A DNA stretch of 64,000 nt from Hydrogenobacter thermophilus TK-6 (GCF_000010785.1 NC_013799.1:310001-374000); one strand, 5' to 3'; numbered from the stretch's first letter, positions 43,298 to 53,347 are shown. The notes: generated by a model from the sequence alone, not told the origin. A program made the numbers and translations.

Positions 43298-43723
43298 ATG
43301 AGCATAAAGGAATATCTGACGGATGAGCACAGAGAGTGTGATAAGCTTTATGCAAAGGTTGAAAGTCTCGTGCAAGAAGGTAATTGGGGTCAGGCAGAGG
43401 AGGCTTTTAGAGCCTTCAAGGATGCAAACCTTTTGCACTTTAAAAGAGAGGAAGATGTCCTTTTCCCCGCTTTTGAAGAGACAACGGGTGTAGTGATGGG
43501 ACCTACTCAGGTGATGAGAATGGAACACGCGCAGGCAAGGGACCTTATGGACAGGATGGAAAAAGCCATAAAGGAAAAGGATAAAAAGAGCTTTCTATCT
43601 TTGGGTGATACCTTTGTGGTGCTTCTTCAACAGCATAACATGAAGGAGGAACAGATACTTTACCCTATGTGCGACCAGCACCTGGTGGCGGATGAAGTTA
43701 TAGAGAAGATGAAGCAACTATGA
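43298..43723 (+). CDS. Hemerythrin-like domain protein
   Basis: A 141-residue four-helix bundle with the histidine/glutamate pattern of a di-iron site: DEHRECDKLY (~9-18), LLHFKREEDVLFPAFEE (~48-64), MRMEHAQARDLMDRM (~70-84), LLQQHNMKEEQILYPMCDQ (~109-127). Bacterial members bind O2 or repair or sense NO-damaged iron centres. The start is a strong AAGGAGGA-ATG. The stop overlaps the next gene by 4 bases (ATGA). Confidence 0.92.
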   Translation: MSIKEYLTDEHRECDKLYAKVESLVQEGNWGQAEEAFRAFKDANLLHFKREEDVLFPAFEETTGVVMGPTQVMRMEHAQARDLMDRMEKAIKEKDKKSFLSLGDTFVVLLQQHNMKEEQILYPMCDQHLVADEVIEKMKQL

Positions 43724-44898
43724 CGGGGCTTTCTATAGTGCAGGCTCCACCCTTCATAATAGTTTTTTCTTACTTTCTTACGGCTACTCTGTTTGGCTTT
43801 CTTCTTTCCACCTTTGAAATTTACATGGCTTTTAAGCACACTCTTTTTCCTCCTCCGATAGTGCATCTTTATACCTTAGGCTTTGCTCTTTTTACCATGT
43901 TTGGCGCTCTCTTTCAGATGCTTCCTGTGGTTGCAGGTGTTGTCATAAAAAATCCCAAGCCTAAGGCGGCGGTATCCTATGTGCTACTCATCACAGGCAT
44001 ACCTACGCTTCTATACGGCTTCTACACAGGCAAGTTTCTCCTCTTTGGCTCCTTGATGACTTATGTAGGGATACTTTACACTTCCCTTCTTATGCTCTAT
44101 CACCTTCTTGGAATAAAGAGTTTTACTCCAACTTCAAGGGGGATGAAGTTTTCCTTAGTTTTTCTCCTCTTGGGGGCTACTGCGGGTTTTTACAGAGTCC
44201 TCTCTTATTACGGTTATCTTCCTGCCTTTGAGGAGAACTTAATTATACACTACAGCATACTTCTTTTTGGATGGATAGGACTGCTTATAGCCAGCGTATC
44301 CTTTCAGGTAGTGGAGATGTTTTTCATCACAGAAAGCTACGGCAAAAGATTTTCCATGAATTATCCCATCATGGTTTTACTTTTTTTACCCCTTTCCTTT
44401 CTTGGTGGTTTTTTTAGCCTACCTTTGAGCCTTCTCTTTATCATTTACTCTTTAATGACTTTAAAAAGGTTAATAAGAAGAGGAAGAAAGATGGAAGATT
44501 ACACTCTATACTTCTGGTATCTTGGACAGATCAGCCTCATTTTTTCGGCAATCCTTTTGGTTTTTAAAGAGAGATTTCTTATACAGTTCCTGTTTTTTTA
44601 CGCTGTTTTCTTCACCAGCATCATAATGGGTATGATGTACAGGATCATTCCCTTTCTTGTGTGGTTTCACATGAGTAATGAGGGAGGGGCAAACATACCT
44701 CTTATGTCCGAAGTTATACCACCAGAAAGGATCAAGCTGAGTTTCTACCTTCACTTGGCTTGGGTGGTGCTTACATCTATAGCCTATGTATTGGGAGACT
44801 TTTATGTGGTGGCGTCCTTTATTCACTTTATTTCTTCCCTTTTACTCCTTTACAACATATACACAGGTGGCATAGTTTACTTCAAAACTCAACCCTGA
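43720..44898 (+). CDS. Twelve-helix membrane protein related to NnrS / haem-copper oxidase subunit I
   Basis: A 392-residue protein, nearly all hydrophobic, with about 12 helices. Conserved-looking histidines lie in helices, as in haem- or copper-binding NnrS-like proteins: PPIVHLYTLGF (~48), LYHLLG (~127), IIHYSILLFGWIG (~178) and VWFHMSN (~313). NnrS proteins are linked to NO tolerance, and coupling to a hemerythrin supports an NO or O2 role. Electron-transfer subunits are absent. The 3' end overlaps kup by 17 bases. Confidence 0.72.
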   Translation: MTGLSIVQAPPFIIVFSYFLTATLFGFLLSTFEIYMAFKHTLFPPPIVHLYTLGFALFTMFGALFQMLPVVAGVVIKNPKPKAAVSYVLLITGIPTLLYGFYTGKFLLFGSLMTYVGILYTSLLMLYHLLGIKSFTPTSRGMKFSLVFLLLGATAGFYRVLSYYGYLPAFEENLIIHYSILLFGWIGLLIASVSFQVVEMFFITESYGKRFSMNYPIMVLLFLPLSFLGGFFSLPLSLLFIIYSLMTLKRLIRRGRKMEDYTLYFWYLGQISLIFSAILLVFKERFLIQFLFFYAVFFTSIIMGMMYRIIPFLVWFHMSNEGGANIPLMSEVIPPERIKLSFYLHLAWVVLTSIAYVLGDFYVVASFIHFISSLLLLYNIYTGGIVYFKTQP

Positions 44899-46705
44899 CG
44901 GCTACACCGTGAAGTTTCCCGTGGGGGAATCTGTAAAATTCTACAAAGCTCGGTGTTACACGTTTGAGAAAGCTAAAGAGTTTCCATAGGAGTTTGTTGG
45001 TGTATATGTCCTCAACACCATAAAAGATGGCTCTCTCCCAAATACCTGCTTCTCTTAGTTCTCTATCTATGTCAAGCACTTCCATATAGCCGTATCTTAT
45101 CTCAACAAGCCTCAAACCTTGAGCTATGCTCCCCTTTAAAAAAGTCTCAACCCCAAAAGGTTCGTCCTTTTTCACCAAGGAGAGGAACACATTATCTTCG
45201 TATAGTATGCCATGATCAAAAAATGTCTGCGTCACATAAGGTGGTATGTTTTTGAGGTCCCTTACCAAGAATATGGCTGTGCCCTTTATCTTAGGATTCT
45301 GTAGGTATAGATTTTCAAAGCTAAGAATAAATTCCCTAAAAGGCGTAAACTTCATACTTTTGTATAACTTTGACTGTCCTGCTGTGTACAAAACCATAAC
45401 GGATAAAGGTATGAGGGCAAAGATAACTGACCAATAACCACCGTGAGGTATCTTGTAAAAGTTGGAGATAAAGAAGGTTATATCAATAAGGAGCAAAAGG
45501 ACTGAGCCTATAAAGAAAAAAACTTGCCTTTTCATAAAGTGTATGAAAGTCAGGAAAAACCCAGTTATAACCATTACCGCGCTTACCGCAAAGCCGTATG
45601 CGGATGCCATGTTTTCAGAAGTTTTAAAGTTAAAGTACATGAAGATCACACCCGCCAGGAGCATCCAGTTGACAACAGGTATATAGATCTGTGTGCTTAT
45701 TTCCGTTGAAGTGTGCTTTATGTTCAGAAGAGGTGCTATTCTTGTGTTTATAGCCTGGAACACTATGGAGAAGGCACCGCTTATAAGAGCCTGAGAAGCT
45801 ATGACACCCGCGCACATAACCAAGACCAGAAAAGGTAAATAGAGTGTATCACCCAGAAGGGAGCGTGCAGATTCAAAAAAGATAGCTTGATGTTCTTTAT
45901 CCTGATGTGTTAGAATGTAAGAAGCCTGTCCAAGATAGTTAAGAACCAGCATGGGAAAAACAAAAGCCCAGGCTCTTCTTATAGAGATTCTTCCAAGATG
46001 TCCCATGTCTGCGTATAGAGCTTCACCACCTGTGGCAGCGAGAAGAACCTCGGAAAGAGCTATAAAGCCTTTAATGGGATGGTTAATTAAAAACTCTATT
46101 GCATGATGTGGGCTTACCGCATAGAACACATACGGATATGAGAGAGCATGGTAGAAACCTATTATACCTATGGTAGCAAACCACAAAAGCATCACTGGTC
46201 CAAAGTAATCACCTATCTTCCCAGTCCCCTTAGGTTGGAGGAGGAAAAGTCCTACAGTAATAGCTATGGCAATGAGTATTACCTCAGACTGGTGGATATT
46301 TTCAAAACCAGGTATGAGTCTCACTCCTTCTGCTGAGCTCAGTATGGTTATAGCTGGTGTTATAACCCCGTCCCCCAACAGAAAGCCAAGCCCTATAAAA
46401 ACCAGTACCCTGTAAAAGTTTCTCAATTTGCGATTGTTGGTCAAAGACTTGGCTATCTCACCCAGCACCACAGTACCACCCTCACCCTTTATGCTGAGAT
46501 TCATGGCAAACCACGCATACTGGACGGTGACGAGAATTATAAGCGTCCATATTATGAGGGAAGCTATACCCAGTATTTCCTGCTGCGTAGGTTTTGTAAG
46601 AAGCACTATGACGCTGAAAGTATAAAGTGGGCTTGTACCTATGTCCCCAAAAACCGCCCCCATGGCTCGTATTACACTTTTTACACCGTAAAACATGTTA
46701 TTCAA
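44882..46705 (-). CDS. kup: KUP-family potassium uptake protein
   Basis: A 607-residue protein with 12 membrane helices in the first ~450 residues. Signatures are GAVFGDIGTSPLYTFSV (~16-32), GEGGTVVLGEIAKS, LGDGVITPAITILSSAEG (~110-127) and ATGGEALYADMGHLG (~225-239). A soluble C-terminal part follows. It imports K+, probably with H+. It overlaps the aspS stop by 8 bases, so it is co-transcribed with aspS. Confidence 0.95.
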   Translation of the reverse strand: MNNMFYGVKSVIRAMGAVFGDIGTSPLYTFSVIVLLTKPTQQEILGIASLIIWTLIILVTVQYAWFAMNLSIKGEGGTVVLGEIAKSLTNNRKLRNFYRVLVFIGLGFLLGDGVITPAITILSSAEGVRLIPGFENIHQSEVILIAIAITVGLFLLQPKGTGKIGDYFGPVMLLWFATIGIIGFYHALSYPYVFYAVSPHHAIEFLINHPIKGFIALSEVLLAATGGEALYADMGHLGRISIRRAWAFVFPMLVLNYLGQASYILTHQDKEHQAIFFESARSLLGDTLYLPFLVLVMCAGVIASQALISGAFSIVFQAINTRIAPLLNIKHTSTEISTQIYIPVVNWMLLAGVIFMYFNFKTSENMASAYGFAVSAVMVITGFFLTFIHFMKRQVFFFIGSVLLLLIDITFFISNFYKIPHGGYWSVIFALIPLSVMVLYTAGQSKLYKSMKFTPFREFILSFENLYLQNPKIKGTAIFLVRDLKNIPPYVTQTFFDHGILYEDNVFLSLVKKDEPFGVETFLKGSIAQGLRLVEIRYGYMEVLDIDRELREAGIWERAIFYGVEDIYTNKLLWKLFSFLKRVTPSFVEFYRFPHGKLHGVAVRVEF

Positions 46706-48488
46706 GCTTTATGTGTACATCTTTTAACTGCTTGGGACTTACATAATCTGGAGCACCTGTGAGAGGACATATGCCCTTCTGCGTCTTGGGGAAGGCTATG
46801 ACATCCCTTATGGAGTCAAGACCTCTCATAAGAGCTATGAGCCTGTCAAGACCAAAGGCTAATCCACCGTGAGGTGGCGCTCCATAGCGCAAGGCTCTTA
46901 GAAGAAAACCAAACTTCTCCTCCGCCTCTACTTCTGATATGCCAAGCAGTTTAAACACAAGCTCCTGAACCTCCCTCCTGTGGATACGTATAGAGCCTCC
47001 CCCCACCTCATAACCGTTTATGACAAGGTCGTACGCTCTGGCTCTCACCCTTTTGAGAAGTTGCTTTTTCTCCTCTAAGTCTTGACTTTTGAGAGCCTCC
47101 TCAAGCAGTGGCAGGTCCTCCTCTTTGGGAGAAGTAAAGGGATGATGAAGGGATACAAATCTTCCCTCTTCCTCATCCCACTCCATAAGGGGAAAGTCTA
47201 CTACCCAGAGAAGGTCAAAGGTGTTATCTCTTAAGAGCTGGTATTTTTTGGCTATGTGAAGCCTTAAACTTCCAAGAATTTTGTAAGCCATATCCTGTTT
47301 GTCCGCTGAGAAAAATATGGTGTCTCCTTCATTGGCACTGGTTTTTTCTAAAAGGTTTTTTATCTCCTCATCACTGAGAAACTTGGTTATGGGTGAGTTT
47401 AGCTTACCATCCTCTACCTTTATCCATGCAAGCCCCCTTGCCCCAAGAGTTTGAACAAACTTGGTAAGCTCATCTATCTCCTTCCTTGATAGGTGTGAGT
47501 TTTTGAAGTTGATGGCTTTTACCGACCCACCACTCTGCAGAGCATCTTTGAATACTTTAAACTCTGTGTTTTTAAAGATATTACTAAGGTCCACCAGCTC
47601 AATACCAAACCTTCTATCTGGCTTATCAGTCCCATATCTCTCCAACACATCTTTATAAGACATCCGATCAAAAGGTCTTTTAAGCTCTATACCCAAAAGC
47701 TCTCTAAAGAGCTTGCATATTAGCTCTTCGCTAAAAGAAATAACATCTTCCTCTTCCACAAAGGACATCTCAAAATCTATCTGGGTAAATTCTGGTTGGC
47801 GATCGGCTCTTAGGTCTTCGTCTCTGAGGCACTTGACTATTTGAAAGTATCTGTCAAAACCTGCCACCATGAGGATCTGTTTAAAGAGCTGGGGTGATTG
47901 AGGTAGAGCGTAAAACTTTCCAGGATGGAGTCTTGAAGGTACCAAAAAGTCCCTTGCTCCCTCAGGCGTAGACTTGGTAAGAAATGGTGTCTCTATCTCC
48001 ACAAAGCCATGTTTTATAAAAACTTCCCTGATAATCTGATAAGCCTTGTGTCTGAAAAGGATACTTTCCTTCATACTTTCACGCCTGAGGTCTATATACC
48101 TGTACCTGAGCTTTAGCTCTTCAGATACGGGAGTTTCTTCGTCAACTGGGAAGGGGAGAGGCTCAGAGGTATTCAAGACTTCTATCTCTTGAGCAAGTAG
48201 CTCGTAGTAGCCTGTTTTGAGTTTTGGGTTTTCTGTCCCTGGTGGTCTTCTTCTGACGCTGCCTTTTACTGCTATCACATACTCGGAGCTAAGGCTGTCT
48301 GCTATTTCGTAAGCTTTGGGACTGGTCCTTTCTTCTACTACCACCTGCATAATGCCCTCTCTGTCCCTGAGGTCAATAAATATTACTCCACCATGATTTC
48401 TAATCCTGTGAACCCAACCGCACAGGATCAGCTCTTTCCCAATATCTTCTTCGGACACCTGCCCACAGTACTTAGTCCTTTTGAGCAT
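46698..48488 (-). CDS. aspS: Aspartyl-tRNA synthetase
   Basis: A 596-residue bacterial-type enzyme. The OB-fold anticodon domain is at residues 1-105 (ILCGWVHRIRNHGGVIFIDLRD, cited by position ~22-43). Class II motifs follow: motif 2 FRDEDLRADRQPEFTQID-like (CLRDEDLRADRQPEF) and motif 3 GGLAFGLDRLIALM near the C terminus. A bacterial insertion lies between. Whether it also charges tRNA-Asn cannot be read by eye. TATAAT lies 9 bases before the ATG, with no clear ribosome-binding site. Confidence 0.97.
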   Translation of the reverse strand: MLKRTKYCGQVSEEDIGKELILCGWVHRIRNHGGVIFIDLRDREGIMQVVVEERTSPKAYEIADSLSSEYVIAVKGSVRRRPPGTENPKLKTGYYELLAQEIEVLNTSEPLPFPVDEETPVSEELKLRYRYIDLRRESMKESILFRHKAYQIIREVFIKHGFVEIETPFLTKSTPEGARDFLVPSRLHPGKFYALPQSPQLFKQILMVAGFDRYFQIVKCLRDEDLRADRQPEFTQIDFEMSFVEEEDVISFSEELICKLFRELLGIELKRPFDRMSYKDVLERYGTDKPDRRFGIELVDLSNIFKNTEFKVFKDALQSGGSVKAINFKNSHLSRKEIDELTKFVQTLGARGLAWIKVEDGKLNSPITKFLSDEEIKNLLEKTSANEGDTIFFSADKQDMAYKILGSLRLHIAKKYQLLRDNTFDLLWVVDFPLMEWDEEEGRFVSLHHPFTSPKEEDLPLLEEALKSQDLEEKKQLLKRVRARAYDLVINGYEVGGGSIRIHRREVQELVFKLLGISEVEAEEKFGFLLRALRYGAPPHGGLAFGLDRLIALMRGLDSIRDVIAFPKTQKGICPLTGAPDYVSPKQLKDVHIKLE

Positions 48489-48497
48489 GGAGAATTT

Positions 48498-48505
48498 ATT
48501 ATAAT
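48498..48505. promoter_or_regulatory. Palindromic -10 box shared by aspS and hpt
   Basis: ATTATAAT reads TATAAT on both strands. It ends 9 bases before the aspS ATG (minus) and 7 bases before the hpt ATG (plus). The two divergent promoters overlap completely and must compete for polymerase. Both genes would have almost no leader. Confidence 0.55.
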
Positions 48506-48512
48506 CTGAGTT

Positions 48513-49052
48513 ATGCCGTATGTTAGCATAAAGGGTAAAAAGTTAAAGCTCTTGATAGACGAAGAGAGAATAAAAAGCAGGGTAAAGGAGCTGGCAACAT
48601 CCATAGAGACAGATATGGGAGAGTCTTTTATAGCTGTAGGTCTCCTTAAGGGCTCCTTTATCTTTCTTGCGGACCTCATAAGGCATATAAACCTACCTGT
48701 GAAAGTGGACTTTATGTGGGTGTCCAGTTATGGCTCTAAAACGATAAGCGAGGGACACATTAGAATACTCAGAGACCTAAGCATGGACATAGAGAATCAG
48801 AAGGTGCTTCTTGTTGACGACATTTTAGATACGGGATACACCCTGAAGGAGATAAAACAAATATTAATGTTGAGAAAGCCCAAAGTTCTTAAAACTTGTG
48901 TGCTACTTGATAAGTACGAGAGGAGAAAGGTGGATGTTGAGGTGGACTACACGGGTTTTCGGGTACCTGACGCTTTTCTGGTGGGATACGGGCTTGACTG
49001 GGACGAGGAGGGGAGAAATTTAAGGGGTATTTATGCCGTTGAAGGTTTATAA
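48513..49052 (+). CDS. hpt: Hypoxanthine(-guanine) phosphoribosyltransferase
   Basis: A 179-residue protein. The PRPP-binding loop is VLLVDDILDTGYTLKEI (~93-109). The early loop GLLKGSFIFLADL (~44-56) and the C-terminal FLVGYGLDWDEEGRNLRGIY are typical. It salvages hypoxanthine and guanine to IMP and GMP, feeding guaB. The gene starts 7 bases after a TATAAT. hisD follows after 9 bases. Confidence 0.93.
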   Translation: MPYVSIKGKKLKLLIDEERIKSRVKELATSIETDMGESFIAVGLLKGSFIFLADLIRHINLPVKVDFMWVSSYGSKTISEGHIRILRDLSMDIENQKVLLVDDILDTGYTLKEIKQILMLRKPKVLKTCVLLDKYERRKVDVEVDYTGFRVPDAFLVGYGLDWDEEGRNLRGIYAVEGL

Positions 49053-49061
49053 TGGTATTCC

Positions 49062-50342
49062 ATGAAAGTAGAGGACCTTAGAAACACTGCATGGAGGTTC
49101 AACGAAAGACTGAGATACATTGCCAAGAGAGGGGAAGTCCTGGAGGAAGAGTATGAGCCTATTGTCAGGGAAATAATAAAGAGGGTCAAAGAGGAGGGTG
49201 ATAAAGCTATAACTTATTACACAGAAAAGTTTGACGGTGTGAAGCTCACGCCGGATACTATGGAAGTGCCATATGAGGAGCTTGAGAATGCTTACAACGA
49301 GATAGAGGAAGATGTAAGGTCAGCTCTTGAGATAGCCTACGAGAGGATAAGAAGGTTTCACGAACTTCAAAGGGAAAAGGCCTTTTTTATGGAAGAGAGT
49401 GGAACACTCTTAGGTATGAAGGTGGTGCCTTTGGAGAGGGTGGGTGTTTATGTGCCGGGAGGTAAAGCTGCTTACCCATCCACAGTGCTTATGAATGTTG
49501 TTCCGGCTCTTGTGGCAGGTGTTGAGGAGATCATTATGGTATCCCCAAAGCCCAACAAATACACTCTTGCTGCAGCTTTTATATCTGGTGTCAGCAGGGT
49601 TTACCAAATAGGGGGTGCTCAGGCAATTGCAGGCCTTGCCTACGGAACTGAGATGATACCAAAAGTTGATAAGATAGTAGGTCCCGGCAATATATATGTA
49701 GCTATAGCTAAGAAGCTACTCTTTGGAGTTGTGGACATAGATATGATAGCGGGTCCGTCGGAGATACTGATAATATCTGATGGCTCTTGTGAACCTTCGT
49801 GGATAGCTACGGACCTTCTCTCTCAGGCGGAACACGACGAGATGGCAGGTGCCTTTATGATAACTACGGATGAAAAACATGCCCTGCGCGTAAAGGAAGA
49901 GTTGGAAAGACTGATGGAAGACTTTCCAAGAAAAGAGATAGCAAAAAAGTCCATAGAGCGCTTTGGAACCATATTTCTTGTGGAGGACATGTTTAAAGCG
50001 TGTGAAGTGGCTAACTATATAGCACCAGAGCACCTTGAAGTGCTTACAGAAGACCCCTTCTCCCTTCTTCCCTACATAAAGCATGCAGGAGCCATCTTTT
50101 TAGGAAGATACAGCACAGAAGCTCTGGGCGACTATATTTTAGGTCCAAATCACACCCTTCCCACCGGTGGCACAGCAAGATTCTTCTCACCCTTGGGAGT
50201 TTACGACTTTATAAAGAGAAGCTCTGTGCTTTTTGTTTCCAAGGAAGGGTTTGAAAGACTTGCAGAGCCTACAGAAAGTATAGCAAAGGCGGAGGGTCTT
50301 TTTGCCCATTTTACATCTGTAAGGATAAGGAGAGAGACATGA
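49062..50342 (+). CDS. hisD: Histidinol dehydrogenase
   Basis: A 426-residue protein. The family blocks GVYVPGGKAAYPSTVLM (~128-144), IAGPSEILIISDGSC (~229-243) and DLLSQAEHDEMAGAF (~254-268, metal His) are present. The C-terminal HTLPTGGTARFFSPLG (~364-379) also fits. It performs the last two oxidations of histidine synthesis. The stop overlaps the following lipoprotein gene by 4 bases. Confidence 0.97.
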   Translation: MKVEDLRNTAWRFNERLRYIAKRGEVLEEEYEPIVREIIKRVKEEGDKAITYYTEKFDGVKLTPDTMEVPYEELENAYNEIEEDVRSALEIAYERIRRFHELQREKAFFMEESGTLLGMKVVPLERVGVYVPGGKAAYPSTVLMNVVPALVAGVEEIIMVSPKPNKYTLAAAFISGVSRVYQIGGAQAIAGLAYGTEMIPKVDKIVGPGNIYVAIAKKLLFGVVDIDMIAGPSEILIISDGSCEPSWIATDLLSQAEHDEMAGAFMITTDEKHALRVKEELERLMEDFPRKEIAKKSIERFGTIFLVEDMFKACEVANYIAPEHLEVLTEDPFSLLPYIKHAGAIFLGRYSTEALGDYILGPNHTLPTGGTARFFSPLGVYDFIKRSSVLFVSKEGFERLAEPTESIAKAEGLFAHFTSVRIRRET

Positions 50343-50896
50343 AGAGGGTCTTTTTGGTGTGCTTGCTGATGTTAAGCTACGCATGCGCGCCTGTGGTATG
50401 CCCCGGCGAGAAGGAAGTAAGAAGTCGCTACTCGGAAGATACAGCTCCAAAAAATTACGAAGCCTTCACATCTTTGAGGTATGGTATCTTAAGAGTGCCC
50501 ATCTATATAGAAAAGTCTGAAGGAAAATACACCATCAGAAGCCCCCAGACAGGTACAGTTTTTCTTAAAGATAGCAACCTGTGTGTCAATGCCACGTGCT
50601 TGGACCTACCTGTAAATCCTGATGGTCTTATCTTTGGAGCGCTTCTAAGAGGCGATGAAAAGCCCAGTTGCTCCTTTGGAACCATTACCTTTGAGAGAGA
50701 CGATCAGATGTATAAAAGAAAGTACATTTTTAGCAACGGTGAGCTAAAGAGGGTGGAACTGACAGACAAAAATAGGGACAGAATCCTGATACTTGAGTAT
50801 GGAGATAGGAGTAAAGAGGGTTACTACAAAAGGGTTAAGGCTAGCTTGGGAGACATGACTTTTCTTTTCAGCGTTGATGAGCTAAAAAGGAGGTGA
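50339..50896 (+). CDS. Predicted lipoprotein, unknown function
   Basis: A 185-residue protein. A signal peptide with lipobox LSYAC (Cys 16) precedes a beta-rich mature part (about residues 40-180). Strand patterns such as LRYGILRVPIYIEKSEGKYTI resemble the half-barrel of LolA/LolB-type or DUF4292-like lipoproteins, a weak similarity. Two extra cysteine pairs lie at ~21 and ~83-88. It overlaps hisD (ATGA) and lies 4 bases before the aminotransferase gene. Confidence 0.65.
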   Translation: MKRVFLVCLLMLSYACAPVVCPGEKEVRSRYSEDTAPKNYEAFTSLRYGILRVPIYIEKSEGKYTIRSPQTGTVFLKDSNLCVNATCLDLPVNPDGLIFGALLRGDEKPSCSFGTITFERDDQMYKRKYIFSNGELKRVELTDKNRDRILILEYGDRSKEGYYKRVKASLGDMTFLFSVDELKRR

Positions 50897-50900
50897 GAAT

Positions 50901-52067
50901 ATGAGCTTTGAGTACTCAGAGAGGATAAAAAGCCTACCGCCTTACCTTTTTGCACAGATAGACAAGAAGAAGAAGGAAAAGATAGCGCAGGGTGTGGATG
51001 TGATAGACCTTGGAGTAGGCGACCCAGACATGCCCACACCTGAGCCTATAGTAAAAGCCATGCAAAGAGCTGTTGAAAAGCCAGAGCATCACAGGTATCC
51101 TTCTTACGAAGGCATGCTCTCTTTTAGGGAGGCTGTTGCTGAGTTTTACAGAAGAAGGTTTGGCGTATTTCTTGACCCCGAGAAAGAGGTCATAACCCTC
51201 ATAGGCTCTAAGGAGGGCATAGCTCACTTTCCCTTAGCTTTTATAAATCCCGATGATGTGGTGCTTTGTCCAGACCCAGCCTATCCTGTGTACAAGATAG
51301 GAACGCTTTTTGCAGGTGGCGTGCCCTACATTATGCCACTAAAAGAGGAAAATAACTTTCTTCCTGATTTCAAAAGCATACCAAAGGATGTGCTGAAAAG
51401 AGCCAAAATCATCTGGGTGAACTATCCCAACAATCCCACTTCAGCTGTGGCGGATGAGAGCTTTTACAGAGAGCTAATAGATTGGGCAAGGGAGAACAAC
51501 ATTATAGTAGCTTCCGACCTTGCTTACTCGGAGATATACTTTGGCAACCAAAAACCCATGTCCATACTGCAGATAGATGGAGCAAAGGAGGTGGCTATAG
51601 AGTTTCACTCCCTTTCAAAGACCTACAACATGACTGGATGGCGTATAGGCATGGCGGTGGGGAACGAAAAGCTCATTTCAGGTCTTGGAAAGGTAAAGAC
51701 AAATGTGGATTCGGGACAGTTCCAAGCCATTCAAGAAGCTGGCATAACCGCTCTGAAGATGCCCGAAAGTGAACTGCAAAAGATCAGGGAGGTATACAGA
51801 CAAAGAAGGGAAGCTATGGTAAAAGCTCTGCAGGATGCAGGTCTTGAGGTGTATAGCTCAACAGCCACCTTCTACCTTTGGGTAAAGGTGCCAAAAGGTT
51901 ATACTTCAGCACAGTTTGTTTCTTTACTTCTTGATGAGTGCGGTATTGTCTGCACTCCTGGAAATGGTTTTGGAGAGCATGGAGAGGGATACTTCCGCAT
52001 ATCCTTAACCTTACCTACGGAAAGACTTTTGGAGGCTGCCGAAAGAATTCGTAAATTAAAAATATGA
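50901..52067 (+). CDS. dapL: LL-diaminopimelate aminotransferase-type class I aminotransferase
   Basis: A 388-residue protein of fold type I. It starts SERIKSLPPYLFAQIDKKKK, typical of the DapL branch. The PLP lysine is in HSLSKTYNMTGWRIGMA (~233-249), the Asn/Asp pair in NYPNNPTSA (~175) and the C-terminal Arg in GYFRISLTLP. DapL makes LL-diaminopimelate directly from tetrahydrodipicolinate, giving lysine and peptidoglycan precursors. A different class I aminotransferase specificity cannot be excluded. AAGGAGGTGAG precedes the ATG. Confidence 0.83.
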   Translation: MSFEYSERIKSLPPYLFAQIDKKKKEKIAQGVDVIDLGVGDPDMPTPEPIVKAMQRAVEKPEHHRYPSYEGMLSFREAVAEFYRRRFGVFLDPEKEVITLIGSKEGIAHFPLAFINPDDVVLCPDPAYPVYKIGTLFAGGVPYIMPLKEENNFLPDFKSIPKDVLKRAKIIWVNYPNNPTSAVADESFYRELIDWARENNIIVASDLAYSEIYFGNQKPMSILQIDGAKEVAIEFHSLSKTYNMTGWRIGMAVGNEKLISGLGKVKTNVDSGQFQAIQEAGITALKMPESELQKIREVYRQRREAMVKALQDAGLEVYSSTATFYLWVKVPKGYTSAQFVSLLLDECGIVCTPGNGFGEHGEGYFRISLTLPTERLLEAAERIRKLKI

Positions 52068-53343
52068 TGAAGGAAGTAGAACTCTTACAGCTATGCACAT
52101 TAGTGCCAACTGTGGATTACAGAATGACACCGCAGGAAGCTCTAAAGCTCTTTAATGAGCATGAACTTCACGAGTTTCTCGTGGTAGTTAAAGACGGAAA
52201 GCCAGTGGGATGGGTTAAAAAGAAAGATGTGCGCTTAGCTCTCTACAGACAGGAGCTTTGCGTAGGTGATTTGACAAGACCCTTGACCAATATCAGAAAC
52301 CTGAAAACCACTGTGGATAATATGAGCGGGCTTTTTGACTTTTTTAACCTGCGGAAAGACCCTCTAATAGTGGTAAACAGAAACGGTTCTTATATGGGCG
52401 TGCTTTTCTATCATGTTCTTTTGAACTATGTTTGTATGCACAGAGAAGCGGAAGCATCTCTATTTCAGAAGCTTAGGAATTTCTTTGGACAAGCTTATTA
52501 CCTTTATGTTTTCTTTCTAAAGGGTAAAAAAACCTTCAGGGAGGCGTACGGGACAGTAAAGGAGGAAGGACTCTACAAGATACTCTACGAGGATATAAAA
52601 GACAGCATCTCAGGTGATGTGTCTTTAGTCAAAGATGAGGGGGAGGTATACGCTCTTTCAAAGGAAAAACTTCAGAGGGATAAGATAAAGGAGATAATAG
52701 AGAACTTTCACAAAGAGTTTTCCTTGCTGTATGCAGATGCAAAGCCTGTTTATGTTCAGGGATACCTGATACCTCTTGATACAGTCAAAAATTACGAGGA
52801 GCTCTTCAGGATAGCATCTGATACAAAAGATAAGTTAAGAGGTGTGGATGCGTCCTTTTTTGTAATACACGGGCTTCAACCATCAGTCATTATGTGTGAG
52901 TATAAGGCAAAGGAGCTTATACTCAAGATTAAGGAGCAGATAACGGAGGACTTTAAAAGGATCCTTGAGAGAATAAACAGAGAAGACAGGGAGCTATGGG
53001 AGTATGTCCTTTACGACTTTTTCAAAGAGTATCCCTACTTTGAGCTTTTTTATATAATGAACGAAAGAGGTGTGCAAATATCCAACAATGTGATAAATCC
53101 TAAGATAAGCTATAGCATAAAGGCGGGCAAAAAGGGAGCTGATAGATCTGAAAAGTCTTACTTCAAGCAGGCTATGAAGGATGGCACTTACATATCGGAC
53201 ATTTACATATCTCAAGCAACAGATGACTTCTGCATAACGCTCTCAGCCAGGTTCCAGCACAAAGATAAGACTTATGTGCTTGCCGGAGACATAAACTACA
53301 GGGAGATACACCAACTTGTAAAAAGTTATACAAAAGCAAGCTT

Positions 53344-53347
<4 letters not shown>
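52064..53347 (+). CDS. CBS-pair protein with C-terminal PDC/Cache-like sensor domain
   Basis: A 427-residue protein. The N-terminal ~125 residues contain two CBS motifs (MTPQEALKLFNEHELHEFLVV; later VVNRNGSYMGVLFYHVLL). The middle is helical. The C-terminal ~120 residues (YPYFELFYIMNERGVQISNN, then KSYFKQAMKDGTYISDIYIS and AGDINYREI) have the PDC (double-PAS/Cache) pattern seen outside the membrane in chemoreceptors. Yet no membrane helix or signal peptide is visible, so it would be cytosolic. It overlaps dapL and the deacetylase-fold gene by 4 bases each. Confidence 0.7.
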
